From an uncultured Acetobacteraceae bacterium (GTDB lineage: Bacteria > Pseudomonadota > Alphaproteobacteria > Acetobacterales > Acetobacteraceae): a DNA stretch of 50,621 nucleotides. A program made the translations under genes and the position numbers. Positions within the stretch are counted from its first letter, which is position 1, and each line of letters starts with the position of its first letter. The notes beneath the pieces are model-generated. The model saw only the letters and a program-made list of their open reading frames with translations. It was not told where the DNA came from and made no database searches. Positions 1 to 8,817 of this stretch are shown in pieces. Location of the stretch: NCBI GenBank assembly GCA_903895595.1, contig CAITUP010000139.1, positions 1-50,621 on the forward strand, written 5' to 3'.

Positions 1-124
1 CCGGCACGTCCATGCGGATTTTTCGGGACGCGCGCGCCGCGCAGACGATCGGGAATTCGTTCGCGGGATGCGTGAATCCGGTAGGGACAAGCCCTGGGAT
101 GACGGATGGGGCGAATGACGGCGT
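1..124. other. Left window edge, no gene recognised
   Basis: I see no convincing reading frame here. The stretch lies downstream of the minus-strand dehydrogenase stop and may hold the end or flank of a gene outside the window. Confidence 0.4.
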
Positions 125-1084
125 TCAAGCGATTGCCCTGCCGTTGGTATAAACAACGCGGTGCAGCAGGTCTCCGCCTTCCATCGCGCGGCGGCAATTT
201 TCCGCCGCGATGGAAAAGCTCCGGTCGAACGTTCCGGTGGTGAGCCACGCGATATGCGGCGTCGCGACGACGTTGGGCAATGCGAACAACGGGTCGGCGA
301 AATCCGGCGGTTCGGCGGCGAATACATCCAAGCCGGCGCCGCCCAGATGCCCCGAGCGCAACGCGTCGGTCAAAGCCGCCTGATCCACCAACCCACCGCG
401 CGCCGTATTGATCAGTACCGAACCCTTTTTCATCCGGCCCAGCGTGGCGGCATCGATCATCCCCACCGTTTCGGCCGTCTGCGGCACATGCAGGCTGACC
501 ACATCGGATTCCGCCAACAACGCGTCCAACGGCCGGTATTCCCCCACGGCATCGGCCACCGGCCGCCGAGCGGTATACACAACGCGGCACCCCATCGCCG
601 CCAGCACCGGCGCGAGCAACCGGGGAATCGATCCGTATCCGATCAGTCCCACGGTCCGCCCGCCCAATTCCCCGATGCCATCCTGCAATGCCGGATCGCT
701 CCAGACCCCAGCGCGCATCCCCGCATCGAATGCCGGGATGCGGCGAATCACCGCGAGCATCAGCGACAAAGCCAATTCCGCCACCGCGCGAGAATTCGTC
801 CCCGGCAGATTGCACACCGGAATCCCGCGCGCTTTCGCCGCGTCCAGGTCGATGGTGTTCACGCCCACGCCGATTTTCTGGATCAGCCGTAACCGAGGCG
901 CCGCTGCGATCATCGCCGCCGTGCAGGGCTTCAGCACGTGCCACAGCACGTCGCAGTCCGGCAGCAACTGCATCAGCAGCGCATCGTCGTTCTCCGGGCA
1001 AACCGTAATCGACAAACCCGGCACCGCCGCCAATCGCGCCGCCAGATCGGGACCGGCGGTATTGTGAAAAACGACGCGCGTCAC
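125..1084 (-). CDS. D-2-hydroxyacid dehydrogenase family protein
   Basis: Predicted NAD(P)-dependent oxidoreductase (319 aa) interconverting a 2-keto acid and a D-2-hydroxy acid in the cytoplasm. The family's catalytic trio is visible: Arg229 in NTARGG, Glu258 in AAEPP and His277 in TPHIA. The Rossmann dinucleotide loop reads GYGSIP (residues 149-154), so the third glycine of GxGxxG is proline, which is unusual. I chose the GTG at 1084 because it overlaps the TGA of the upstream enolase-like gene (GTGA), giving translational coupling; the longer upstream open frame is only the shadow of that gene. It is the third gene of a kinase/enolase-like/dehydrogenase operon. The fold assignment is secure; the substrate is unknown. 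Confidence 0.88.
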   Translation of the reverse strand: MTRVVFHNTAGPDLAARLAAVPGLSITVCPENDDALLMQLLPDCDVLWHVLKPCTAAMIAAAPRLRLIQKIGVGVNTIDLDAAKARGIPVCNLPGTNSRAVAELALSLMLAVIRRIPAFDAGMRAGVWSDPALQDGIGELGGRTVGLIGYGSIPRLLAPVLAAMGCRVVYTARRPVADAVGEYRPLDALLAESDVVSLHVPQTAETVGMIDAATLGRMKKGSVLINTARGGLVDQAALTDALRSGHLGGAGLDVFAAEPPDFADPLFALPNVVATPHIAWLTTGTFDRSFSIAAENCRRAMEGGDLLHRVVYTNGRAIA

Positions 1085-2367
1085 CGCGACCGCCCCAGAA
1101 CCGACCCGCCCGCGTAACGGGCGCGGCCGCCGAGCGCTTCCTCGACACGAAGGGTTTCGTTCCACTTGGCCATGCGTTCGCTGCGCGTGAAGCTGCCGAC
1201 CTTCAGTTGCCCGGCGCCCCAGCCGACCGCGAGATGCACAATGGTGGTATCTTCGGTTTCCCCTGATCGAGCGGAAACAATGGCTGAATAACCGCATTCC
1301 TTCGCCGCGTCCCAGGCGGCCAATGTTTCGGTGATGGTGCCGCGCTGGTTCGGTTTCAGCAGCACGGTATTCGCGGCTCCGATCCGCGCGGCCTCCCGCA
1401 CGCGCCCGGCATCGCTGACCAGGAAATCGTCGCCCACGATCTGCACGCGCTTGCCCACTTCAGCCGTGAACGCTCGGAAACCTTCGGTATCGTCTTCCGC
1501 CAGCGGGTCCTCGATCGATAAAACAGGGTAACGGGAAATCCACCCCGTCAGCATACGAATCATCGCCTCCGTATCGAGTTCCCGATCCTCCAGCGCCAGC
1601 TTGTAGCGCCCGTTTTTGCCGAATTCCGACGCCGCGATGTCCAGCGCGATACCCACTTGCGAGCCCGGCCGAAAACCCGCGCGTTCTATGGCGCGCACCA
1701 GCGTATCCAGCGCCTGCTCGTTCGTGGAAAACGCCGGCCACCAGCCGCCCTCATCCGCGACGCCTTGCAGCGTGCCGGCTTCCTTCATCAGCAACCCGGC
1801 GTGGCGATAGACCTCGGCCGTCCAGTCCAGCGCTTCGGCGAAATTCGCCGCCGCCGGGCACATGACCATAAAATCCTGAATGTCCACGCGCCGCCCCGCA
1901 TGCGCGCCACCCCCAAAGATCTGGATCTGGGGCAGGGGGATCAACGCCGCATCCGGCCCACCGATGTAGCGATACAACGGCTCCTCGGACGCATGTGCCG
2001 CCGCGTGCAGCGCTGCCATCGATACCGACAGCACCGCGTTCGCGCCGAGGCGCGACTTGTTCGGTGTGCCATCGAGTTCGATCAACACCCGATCCAGCGC
2101 CGCCTGATCCGTCGCGTCCAACCCGGTCACCGCCCGCGCGATTTCCCCGTTCACGTTCGCCACCGCGCGGGTGACATCGTAACCGCCGAACGCCGCTCCG
2201 CCATCGCGCAAATCCACGGCCTCCCCGGACCCGGTGGAGGCCCCGGCCGGCGCGATCGCCCGCCCCACGGCGCCGTTCTCCAGCATCACATCGGCTTCCA
2301 CGGTGGGGCGGCCGCGGCTGTCCCAGACCCGGCGTCCGTGTACGAAGGCAATGGCGGTCGATGTCAT
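1081..2367 (-). CDS. Enolase-like protein with catalytic His replaced by Ala
   Basis: A 428-residue protein collinear with enolase (2-phosphoglycerate dehydratase). The catalytic-loop segment GASTG is present. Metal ligands are retained: Asp243 (ALDIAAS), Glu286 (SIEDPL) and Asp313 (VGDDF). The base Lys338 (LLKPNQ), Glu206 (ADEGG) and Lys401 (RMAKWN) are also retained. The position matching yeast His373, normally in SHRSGETED, is Ala366 (SARSGETED), and the position of Glu168 is Asp165. In true enolase His373 contacts the substrate phosphate/carboxylate region, so ordinary glycolytic activity is doubtful. ATG at 2367 overlaps the kinase stop (ATGA). This is probably a paralogue acting on another phosphorylated hydroxy acid; a primary enolase should lie elsewhere in the genome. 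Confidence 0.85.
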   Translation of the reverse strand: MTSTAIAFVHGRRVWDSRGRPTVEADVMLENGAVGRAIAPAGASTGSGEAVDLRDGGAAFGGYDVTRAVANVNGEIARAVTGLDATDQAALDRVLIELDGTPNKSRLGANAVLSVSMAALHAAAHASEEPLYRYIGGPDAALIPLPQIQIFGGGAHAGRRVDIQDFMVMCPAAANFAEALDWTAEVYRHAGLLMKEAGTLQGVADEGGWWPAFSTNEQALDTLVRAIERAGFRPGSQVGIALDIAASEFGKNGRYKLALEDRELDTEAMIRMLTGWISRYPVLSIEDPLAEDDTEGFRAFTAEVGKRVQIVGDDFLVSDAGRVREAARIGAANTVLLKPNQRGTITETLAAWDAAKECGYSAIVSARSGETEDTTIVHLAVGWGAGQLKVGSFTRSERMAKWNETLRVEEALGGRARYAGGSVLGRSR

Positions 2368-3371
2368 GAGCGTAACTCCTCGGTCCAGATTTGCCGCACG
2401 GAGGCAAGAAACTCCGGCGAATCGGTCAGCAACGCGTGCGCCACGCGGCGCACCCGGTTTTTGTCGGCTTCGTCCACGATGTACTCGACCGGCGATTTTC
2501 CATCCACACGCGCGAGGAACAGTCCCGGCAACAAATGCGCTGCCCGTCGTTCCAGATCGGCCGGCGGTTCCCAAGCGACGCCGGCGCGATACGACTCCGC
2601 CATGGCATCGAAACACGCCAAAAACCCGTCGCGCGCGGCGGGGGTCCACAGGCATTTCAGCAACAAATGATTCAAGCAAAACGCCAGATCGAACGCCGGA
2701 TCGCCCCACCACGCGCATTCCGCGTCCAGAAACACCGGTCCCTCCGGCCCGCACAGAATATTCTTCGGGCTGACATCGCCGTGCACCAAAGCCCGCTTGT
2801 TCGCCTGAGTCGTTGCCACCAGGCCGTGCAGCCGCTCCGCCAAATCCGGGTGCGCGCGGGCGGTCGCGACCAAATACGGTTCCAGCCTGATGTCGTAGAA
2901 AATCCCATCGGTCGGGAAGTCGGCGGCCACCGAGAGATCGCCCGCGGTAGCGGCGTGAATACGCGCTAAAGTCGTTCCCACAAGCGCCGCGAATGCCGGA
3001 TCGGCGCGGCCGTCGCGCAACTCCGCCTTCCACAGCGGATACGCATCGCCGGGCAGAAACGCCATGGCCAGCGCGCCGGCTTCCTCGTCCTGCCCCAACA
3101 ATTCAGGCGCCGAACCCGGCACGGCCGCGGCGGCGCGCCGCATCCACCGAGCTTCATAGATGTTGCGCTCGACCGGCGCCCGCCAATCGGCGGCGACGCG
3201 CAGTTTCGCCAGCGCCCGCTTCACGCAAACCAGGCCGTCCGGCGTATCGATCCGCCAAATGTCCGACGACACACCGCCGGTCAGGCGCTCCCCCGTCGCC
3301 GTGTCGGGAGCACGCAACCCCATCCGCCGCAGCGCGTCGATAATCTCCCGGGGCGGTCGCTCTTCGGCCAT
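2364..3371 (-). CDS. APH/choline-kinase-fold phosphotransferase
   Basis: A 335-residue member of the aminoglycoside phosphotransferase/choline kinase superfamily, predicted to transfer phosphate from ATP to a small hydroxyl-bearing molecule in the cytoplasm. The Brenner motif HGDVSPKNIL sits near residue 210. It supplies the catalytic Asp and a metal-binding Asn, followed by FLDAECAWWGDP with the DxE metal motif. An N-terminal lobe carries a VCVKR lysine. I chose the ATG at 3371 (MAEERPPREI); the frame extends upstream but without family similarity. It is first of a three-gene operon in which each junction overlaps by 4 bp, and is divergent from a GMC oxidoreductase. The family also includes methylthioribose and homoserine kinases, so the substrate cannot be named. 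Confidence 0.82.
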   Translation of the reverse strand: MAEERPPREIIDALRRMGLRAPDTATGERLTGGVSSDIWRIDTPDGLVCVKRALAKLRVAADWRAPVERNIYEARWMRRAAAAVPGSAPELLGQDEEAGALAMAFLPGDAYPLWKAELRDGRADPAFAALVGTTLARIHAATAGDLSVAADFPTDGIFYDIRLEPYLVATARAHPDLAERLHGLVATTQANKRALVHGDVSPKNILCGPEGPVFLDAECAWWGDPAFDLAFCLNHLLLKCLWTPAARDGFLACFDAMAESYRAGVAWEPPADLERRAAHLLPGLFLARVDGKSPVEYIVDEADKNRVRRVAHALLTDSPEFLASVRQIWTEELRS

Positions 3372-3442
3372 GAAAATCCTGCCACTTGAGGCCCACGCCT
3401 CCGCCGCGCACACTAGGGCAACTGGGAAAAAGGGGAAACGCG

Positions 3443-5050
3443 ATGTCCGAGACATTGGAAGCCGATTACGTCGTCGTCGGGGCCGGTTCGGCCGGCTGTG
3501 TCATGGCCGCGCGCCTGACCGAGGACCCGAACACCACCGTCACCCTTCTGGAAGCCGGCGGCAACGACAACCATTTCTGGATCCATGTGCCTCTGGGCTT
3601 CGGCAAGACCTTCGCCGACCCCAAGGTGAACTGGATGTTCAACACCGAACCCGACGCCAACGGCCGCTCCATGTACTGGCCCCGAGGCAAGGTGCTCGGC
3701 GGTTCCAGCTCCATCAACGGCATGATCTACATCCGCGGCCAGCATGAGGATTTCGATCACTGGCGGCAGTTGGGCAATCCCGGCTGGTCATCCACCGACG
3801 TGCTGCCCTATTTCCGCCGTTCGGTGAGCCAGGAGCGTGGCGCCGACGAATACCACGCCACCGACGGCCCGCTGGCGGTGTCGGACGTGCGCTACACTCA
3901 TCCGCTGTGCGACGCCTTCATCGAGGCGGCGGTGGAACTCGGCTTCCCGAGGAACGACGACTTCAACGGCAAGGTGCAGGAAGGCGTCGGCTACCAGCAG
4001 ACGACCACGAAAAACGGCAAACGCTGGTCCACCGCCGTCGGCTACCTGAAACCCGCCATGGGCCGCCCGAATCTCCGGGTCATCACCCGCGCGCTGACGG
4101 ATCGCGTGATTTTCGAGGGCAAGCGCGCCGTCGGCATCGCGTTCCAGGAAAACGGCGTGAAGAAAACGATTAAAGCCCGCAAAGAGGTCATCCTGTGCGC
4201 CGGGGCGATCGGGTCCCCGCATATTCTGCTGTTGTCGGGCGTTGGGCCGGCGGAGCATCTGCAGGACCATGGAATCGACGTGGTGCACCATCTGCCCGGC
4301 GTCGGGAAATCGTTGCAAGACCATTATTCCGGTGCGGTGAAGCTGCGCTGCAACCAAAAAATCACCTTCAACGACACGATGCAGAGCCCGCTGCGCAAAC
4401 TCGGCGTCGGGCTGAATTATCTGCTGCGCCGGCGTGGCCCGTTGACGATGGGCGTAGGGCCGGTGGCATTGTTCGGAAAAACGCGGCCGGAATATGCCTC
4501 CCCGGATGTGAAATTCACGCTGTCGCCGTTCAGCGCCGACAATCCGGCGAAAGGGCTGCACGATTTCTCCGGCTTCACGCTGATCGGCTATCAGCTGCGC
4601 CCCGACAGTAGGGGCGAGCTGAAACTGCGCAGCCCCGATCCGCGCGATACCCCGGCGATGTTCCCGAATTACCTGTCGGCGGAACTGGACCAACGCACGA
4701 TCGTGGACAGCCTGAAATGGTGCCGCCGCTTCCTGGAAACGCCGCATCTGCAACAGTTCATCGAGTCCGAGTACCTCCCCGGCAAGGGCGTGCAATCGGA
4801 CGATGAGCTGCTTGACTACGCCCGTCGCACCGGCGGCACGACGTTCCACCAGACCAGCACCTGCCGCATGGGGCCGGACCCGATGGCGGTCGTGGACGCG
4901 GAGTTGCGGGTGCACGGGATCGACGGGCTGCGCGTGGTGGATGCGTCGATCATGCCGACAGTGGCGTCCGGAAACACGAACGCCCCGACGATCATGATCG
5001 CGGAGAAAGCGTCGGATATGATCAAGGGGCGGATGGCGCTGGCGGCGTAG
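3443..5050 (+). CDS. GMC family FAD-dependent oxidoreductase
   Basis: A 535-residue glucose-methanol-choline family flavoenzyme oxidising an alcohol to an aldehyde or ketone. The N-terminal FAD-binding motif is [13 protein letters not shown], the first GMC signature is [14 protein letters not shown] and the second is [16 protein letters not shown]. The C-terminal active site has the conserved His in [11 protein letters not shown] and Asn in ASGNTNAPT. It is most like the choline dehydrogenase/BetA-like subgroup often annotated as alcohol dehydrogenase; true choline specificity is not supported. ATG at 3443 follows an AAAAAGGGG purine tract. It is divergent from the kinase/enolase-like/dehydrogenase operon across 71 bp, so the two may share a regulator. 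Confidence 0.92.
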   Translation: MSETLEADYVVVGAGSAGCVMAARLTEDPNTTVTLLEAGGNDNHFWIHVPLGFGKTFADPKVNWMFNTEPDANGRSMYWPRGKVLGGSSSINGMIYIRGQHEDFDHWRQLGNPGWSSTDVLPYFRRSVSQERGADEYHATDGPLAVSDVRYTHPLCDAFIEAAVELGFPRNDDFNGKVQEGVGYQQTTTKNGKRWSTAVGYLKPAMGRPNLRVITRALTDRVIFEGKRAVGIAFQENGVKKTIKARKEVILCAGAIGSPHILLLSGVGPAEHLQDHGIDVVHHLPGVGKSLQDHYSGAVKLRCNQKITFNDTMQSPLRKLGVGLNYLLRRRGPLTMGVGPVALFGKTRPEYASPDVKFTLSPFSADNPAKGLHDFSGFTLIGYQLRPDSRGELKLRSPDPRDTPAMFPNYLSAELDQRTIVDSLKWCRRFLETPHLQQFIESEYLPGKGVQSDDELLDYARRTGGTTFHQTSTCRMGPDPMAVVDAELRVHGIDGLRVVDASIMPTVASGNTNAPTIMIAEKASDMIKGRMALAA

Positions 5051-5065
5051 GCCGCCAGTGTTCCG

Positions 5066-5314
5066 CTACGACCCCGTAAACGCGTTGAACGCAATGATCG
5101 TGTAGGTATCCTTTACGCCCGGCAGGCTCTGTACCTTTTCCGTGACAAACAACCCCACATCCTGGTCGGCATCCAGATAGAACTTGCCAAGCAGGTCGTA
5201 CTGCCCAGAGGTCGAAAACAGCTCCGACAGTTGTTCGATGCTGTCCGCCGCCGCGCGGGCGACGGCATAGGCCTGCCCCATCTCGCATTTGATCTGCACG
5301 AATATGGCTCGCAT
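5066..5314 (-). CDS. Stand-alone Lrp/AsnC ligand-binding (RAM) domain protein
   Basis: An 82-residue protein consisting only of the regulation-of-amino-acid-metabolism (AsnC C-terminal) domain: [16 protein letters not shown] at the start, YDLLGKFY in the middle, and [12 protein letters not shown] near the end. No helix-turn-helix is present. Stand-alone RAM domains form dimers or octamers and can bind small effectors, but cannot bind DNA as Lrp does. It lies tail-to-tail with the GMC gene and is divergent from the TPP enzyme gene. It might act as an effector sink or partner of a full Lrp protein; that is inference. Confidence 0.8.
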   Translation of the reverse strand: MRAIFVQIKCEMGQAYAVARAAADSIEQLSELFSTSGQYDLLGKFYLDADQDVGLFVTEKVQSLPGVKDTYTIIAFNAFTGS

Positions 5315-5423
5315 GAATGCCTCCCGAACGTCTGTGTCGCGCATATCGTAGCACGCCGGCAGGTGACGTACCACCCCTCCCCCCGTATCCTGCCGCGAAA
5401 CACCCGCACCGGAGAGACGACGC

Positions 5424-7187
5424 ATGGCCCTGGCCCGCACAAGCAAGCCCTCGACCCCGCCCCGCCACGGCGGACGCATCCTCGCCGACGCGCTGGTGGC
5501 GCAGGGCATCGACCATGTGTTCGAGGTCCCGGGTGAGAGCTTCCTCGACGCACTCGACGGCCTGTACGACGTCCACAACAAGCTGAAGCTGGTCACGTGC
5601 CGGTTCGAAGCCGGCGCGGTGAACATGGCCGAGGCTTACGGCAAGCTGACCGGCAAGCCCGCCGCCGCCTTCGTTACCCGAGGCCCAGGCGCCTGCCACG
5701 GCGCCATCGGGGTGCATGTGGCGTTCCAGGACTCCACCCCGATGCTGCTGTTCGTCGGCCAGATCCCGCATGAGGACACCGGCCGCGACGCATTCCAGGA
5801 AGTCGATTACCGCCAGATGTTCGCCCCCTTGGCGAAATGGGTCACGCAGATCGACCACGCCAAGCGCATCCCCGAGGTCGTCGCCCACGCCGTCGATGTC
5901 GCCACCAGCGGCCGGCCGGGACCGGTCGTGATCGCGCTATCGGAGGAAATGCAGAAGGATTTCGTCGACGTCCCCGACCTGCCGCGCGTGCCCGTCAGCG
6001 TCGCTTTCCCCGACCCGGCCGCGCTGAAGGAAATGCGGGCGATGATCGCCAAGGCGCGCCGCCCGCTCGCGCTGGTCGGCGGCTCCTGCTGGTCCCCCAC
6101 CGGCCGCCAAGCGCTGCATGAATTCCTGACCGCCAACAAACTGCCCGTCGCCACCGGCTTCCGCCGCCAAGCGCATTTCGACGGCACCGATGAGCACTTC
6201 GTCGGCGATGTCGGCGTCGGCTCCGACCCCGGCCTGCTCGGCAAGGTGAAAGAAGCCGATCTGATTATCGCCATCGGCAGCCGCCTGGGCGACGCCGTGA
6301 CCCAAGGCTACACGCTGCTGGACATGGCCGGCAGCGTGCCGATCATCCAGGTGCTGCCCGACGGCGCCGAAATCGGCCGCGTCTTCCGCCCGGCGCTCGG
6401 CATCGTGTCCGACCTGAACGCCTTCGCCATCGCCGCCGCCGCGTTGGACCCGATCGCCAAACCCGCGTGGCAGGCATGGACGAAAGACCTGCGCTCGTTG
6501 CGGGAGGCGCAACGCGCGGTGCCGAATTACGAGGGCACGCTGAACCTCGGCACCGCCATGCGCGAACTGGAAACGATGCTGGCGCCGGATGCCATCGTGA
6601 CCACCGATGCCGGCAACTTCGCCGGCTGGGCGACCCGGTTCCTGAATTTCGGCGAAAACCAGCGCTACATCGGCCCGACCAACGGCGCGATGGGCTACAG
6701 CGTGCCCGCCGCCATCGGCGCCAAGATTACCTTCCCCGACCGCATGGTCGTGGCGATGGTTGGCGACGGCGGCTTTATGATGACGGGCCAGGAACTCGCC
6801 ACCGCCTTCCACCACGGTGTCGCGCCCATCGTGCTGGTGTTCAACAACCAGATGTACGGCACGATCCGCATGCACCAGGAACGCCACCACCCGTTCCGCG
6901 TCTCCGGCACGGCCCTGACCAACCCCGATTTCGCGAAATATATCGAGGCATTCGGCGGCCATGGCGAAGTCGTCAGCGACACAGCCGCCTTCGCCCCGGC
7001 GTTCCGCCGCGCGGTGGCAAGCGGCAAGCCGGCGCTGATCGAGCTGCGGATGAACCCCGAGCAGATCACGACCCGGACGACGATTACGGATATGCGGGCG
7101 GGGAAGACGCCGCCGAAACCCGCCGCGAAACCCAAGCGGGCCGCCGCACCGAAGCACCCGGCGCCGGTGCGCAAGAAACGGGGGTAG
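5424..7187 (+). CDS. Thiamine pyrophosphate enzyme, acetolactate-synthase-like
   Basis: A 587-residue ThDP-dependent enzyme with the usual three domains. The N-terminal PYR domain carries the catalytic Glu62 (RFEAGAVNMAEAYG), the central domain lies at about residues 195-345, and the C-terminal PP domain has the GDG...NN cofactor motif (residues 447-475, GDGGFMMTGQE to FNN). It belongs to the broad acetolactate synthase/benzoylformate decarboxylase/oxalyl-CoA decarboxylase group. With no regulatory small subunit adjacent, a catabolic decarboxylase or carboligase role is as likely as valine/isoleucine biosynthesis. The last 35 residues form a Lys/Pro/Ala-rich basic tail (KPKRAAAPKH...), which is not part of the catalytic fold. 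Confidence 0.88.
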   Translation: MALARTSKPSTPPRHGGRILADALVAQGIDHVFEVPGESFLDALDGLYDVHNKLKLVTCRFEAGAVNMAEAYGKLTGKPAAAFVTRGPGACHGAIGVHVAFQDSTPMLLFVGQIPHEDTGRDAFQEVDYRQMFAPLAKWVTQIDHAKRIPEVVAHAVDVATSGRPGPVVIALSEEMQKDFVDVPDLPRVPVSVAFPDPAALKEMRAMIAKARRPLALVGGSCWSPTGRQALHEFLTANKLPVATGFRRQAHFDGTDEHFVGDVGVGSDPGLLGKVKEADLIIAIGSRLGDAVTQGYTLLDMAGSVPIIQVLPDGAEIGRVFRPALGIVSDLNAFAIAAAALDPIAKPAWQAWTKDLRSLREAQRAVPNYEGTLNLGTAMRELETMLAPDAIVTTDAGNFAGWATRFLNFGENQRYIGPTNGAMGYSVPAAIGAKITFPDRMVVAMVGDGGFMMTGQELATAFHHGVAPIVLVFNNQMYGTIRMHQERHHPFRVSGTALTNPDFAKYIEAFGGHGEVVSDTAAFAPAFRRAVASGKPALIELRMNPEQITTRTTITDMRAGKTPPKPAAKPKRAAAPKHPAPVRKKRG

Positions 7188-7197
7188 CAAACGCCGC

Positions 7198-8769
7198 ATG
7201 CCGGATTCGCCGGACGTTCTGATCGCGCGTGCCGGGGCCCATGTGCGGGCCGGCGAGTCCGACGCGGCGGCGGCATGCGGGTTGGAGATCCTGAGGCAGG
7301 CGCCGGAGCACTTCGACGCCCTGCATCTAATCGGATGGCTGTGCCAAAATCGCGGTCAATTGGCGGACGCTTATTGCTACCTGAGCCGAGCCATGCGGTT
7401 GCGACCGGCCGATGCCGCGGTGGCGCTAAAACTCGGCAATGTGCTGGTTGCTCTGAAGCGGTTCTCCGATGCCGAGCACGTGGCACGGAACATTCTCGCT
7501 TTGTATCCGCAGCATATCGATGCCGCGAACAACTTGGGTATCGCACAGGGCGAACAGAAGCGGGACTCGGACGCCATCGAAGCCTATCGAATGGCGCTTG
7601 CGTGGAAACCGGATTATGCGCCGGCCCATTTCAATCTTGGCCGGGTTCTGGCGCGATCGGGCCGGTTGACGGAGGCAGAAGCGGCGTTCCGGTCGGCGTT
7701 GGCATGCGCACCGACGGACACACCGTCCGAACGTATCGATGACGTCTACGCCCATCTTCTTCCCTCACTGGTCGAGCTCGACCGGCCGGAAGAGGCTTTG
7801 ACACTGGCGCGCCCGATCGTGTCCAGCCGGCAGGATTTGCCCAAACTCGCCTGGGCCTATGCGCTCTTGCTGCTGCATGTCGGCGATTACGCGGCCGGTT
7901 GGGAAGCATATGAGTCGCGATGGGGCGTCGAATATCAGAGCCCATCGCGGCCGAATCCATTGGTTCTGAATCTCGACGCCATTGCGGGAAAGCGCATCCT
8001 CGTGGATGCCGAACAGGGCCATGGCGACATCATCCAATTCGCACGATACGCACCGCTGCTGGCCGATCGGGGTGCGATCGTTACCCTATCCGCCTACGAC
8101 GGCCTGAAGCCGCTTTTGTCCGGCTTGCGCGGCATAAAGCGCGTCGTCGGGGAGGACGAAAATGAGCCCGCGCACGACATCGCGACGCCGATCGGGAGCC
8201 TCCCTTTGGCATTCCGGACGACGATCGAAACGGTCCCCGCCGAGGTTCCCTATCTTCACGCCGAACCGCACCGCGTCGCGCAATGGCGTGAAAAGCTCGG
8301 GGACAAGACGGCGCCCCGGGTAGGCCTGACATGGCACACGACGACAGTCGCGCCAAAGCGGACCCGGCTGAATGACCTGCGCGCGATCCTGGCGTGTCCG
8401 AACATTTCGTTTCACGCTCTGCAAAAAGTGATACCGTCGGAGGAGCTGGGAATCCTGCCGGCCCTCGGCCTTCGGGATCATCGCGCCGATTTGACGGACT
8501 TCGCCGAAACCGCCGCCTTGATCGACAACTTGGATTTGGTGATCACCATCGACACGGCGGTCGCACATCTGGCCGGGGCCATGGGAAAGCCCGTTTGGTT
8601 GATGTTGCAGCATGTCGCGGACTGGCGCTGGCTGCGGTATCGCGCCGACAGCCCGTGGTACCCAACGGCGCGGCTCTTCCGTCAGGCCGCACCGGGTGAT
8701 TGGCACGGCCTGTCGGTAGAAGTTGCCACGGCACTGATGCGGCTGTTTCCGTCTTCGGTGTCTTGTTGA
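7198..8769 (+). CDS. TPR protein with glycosyltransferase-9-like C-terminal domain
   Basis: A 523-residue two-part protein. Residues about 5-215 form tetratricopeptide repeats, for example ADAYCYLSRAMRLRPADAAV and PAHFNLGRVLARSGRLTEAE. Residues about 255-515 resemble the ADP-heptose/GT9-like domain common in alphaproteobacterial TPR proteins. Within it are DAEQGHGDIIQFARY, GLTWHTTT, DLVITIDTAVAHLAGAMGKP and a tail DWRWLRY..SPWYPTARLFRQ. Such proteins are often encoded near surface polysaccharide or flagellin-glycosylation genes, but no such genes are visible here. It begins 10 bp after the TPP enzyme stop on the same strand and may be co-transcribed, although a functional link is not evident. 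Confidence 0.85.
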   Translation: MPDSPDVLIARAGAHVRAGESDAAAACGLEILRQAPEHFDALHLIGWLCQNRGQLADAYCYLSRAMRLRPADAAVALKLGNVLVALKRFSDAEHVARNILALYPQHIDAANNLGIAQGEQKRDSDAIEAYRMALAWKPDYAPAHFNLGRVLARSGRLTEAEAAFRSALACAPTDTPSERIDDVYAHLLPSLVELDRPEEALTLARPIVSSRQDLPKLAWAYALLLLHVGDYAAGWEAYESRWGVEYQSPSRPNPLVLNLDAIAGKRILVDAEQGHGDIIQFARYAPLLADRGAIVTLSAYDGLKPLLSGLRGIKRVVGEDENEPAHDIATPIGSLPLAFRTTIETVPAEVPYLHAEPHRVAQWREKLGDKTAPRVGLTWHTTTVAPKRTRLNDLRAILACPNISFHALQKVIPSEELGILPALGLRDHRADLTDFAETAALIDNLDLVITIDTAVAHLAGAMGKPVWLMLQHVADWRWLRYRADSPWYPTARLFRQAAPGDWHGLSVEVATALMRLFPSSVSC

Positions 8770-8817
8770 AACCGTCCTGTACCCCCACAGGCCAGTCTTG
8801 CAACCATCGGCGTAAGA

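Noticed and set aside
1657..2670. 337-codon frame opposite the enolase-like and kinase genes
   Set aside because: An antisense shadow of well-supported genes in GC-rich DNA; Arg/Pro-rich with no domain.
5937..7199. 420-codon frame opposite the TPP enzyme
   Set aside because: Antisense shadow; the His/Arg/Gly-rich composition is typical of complement frames.
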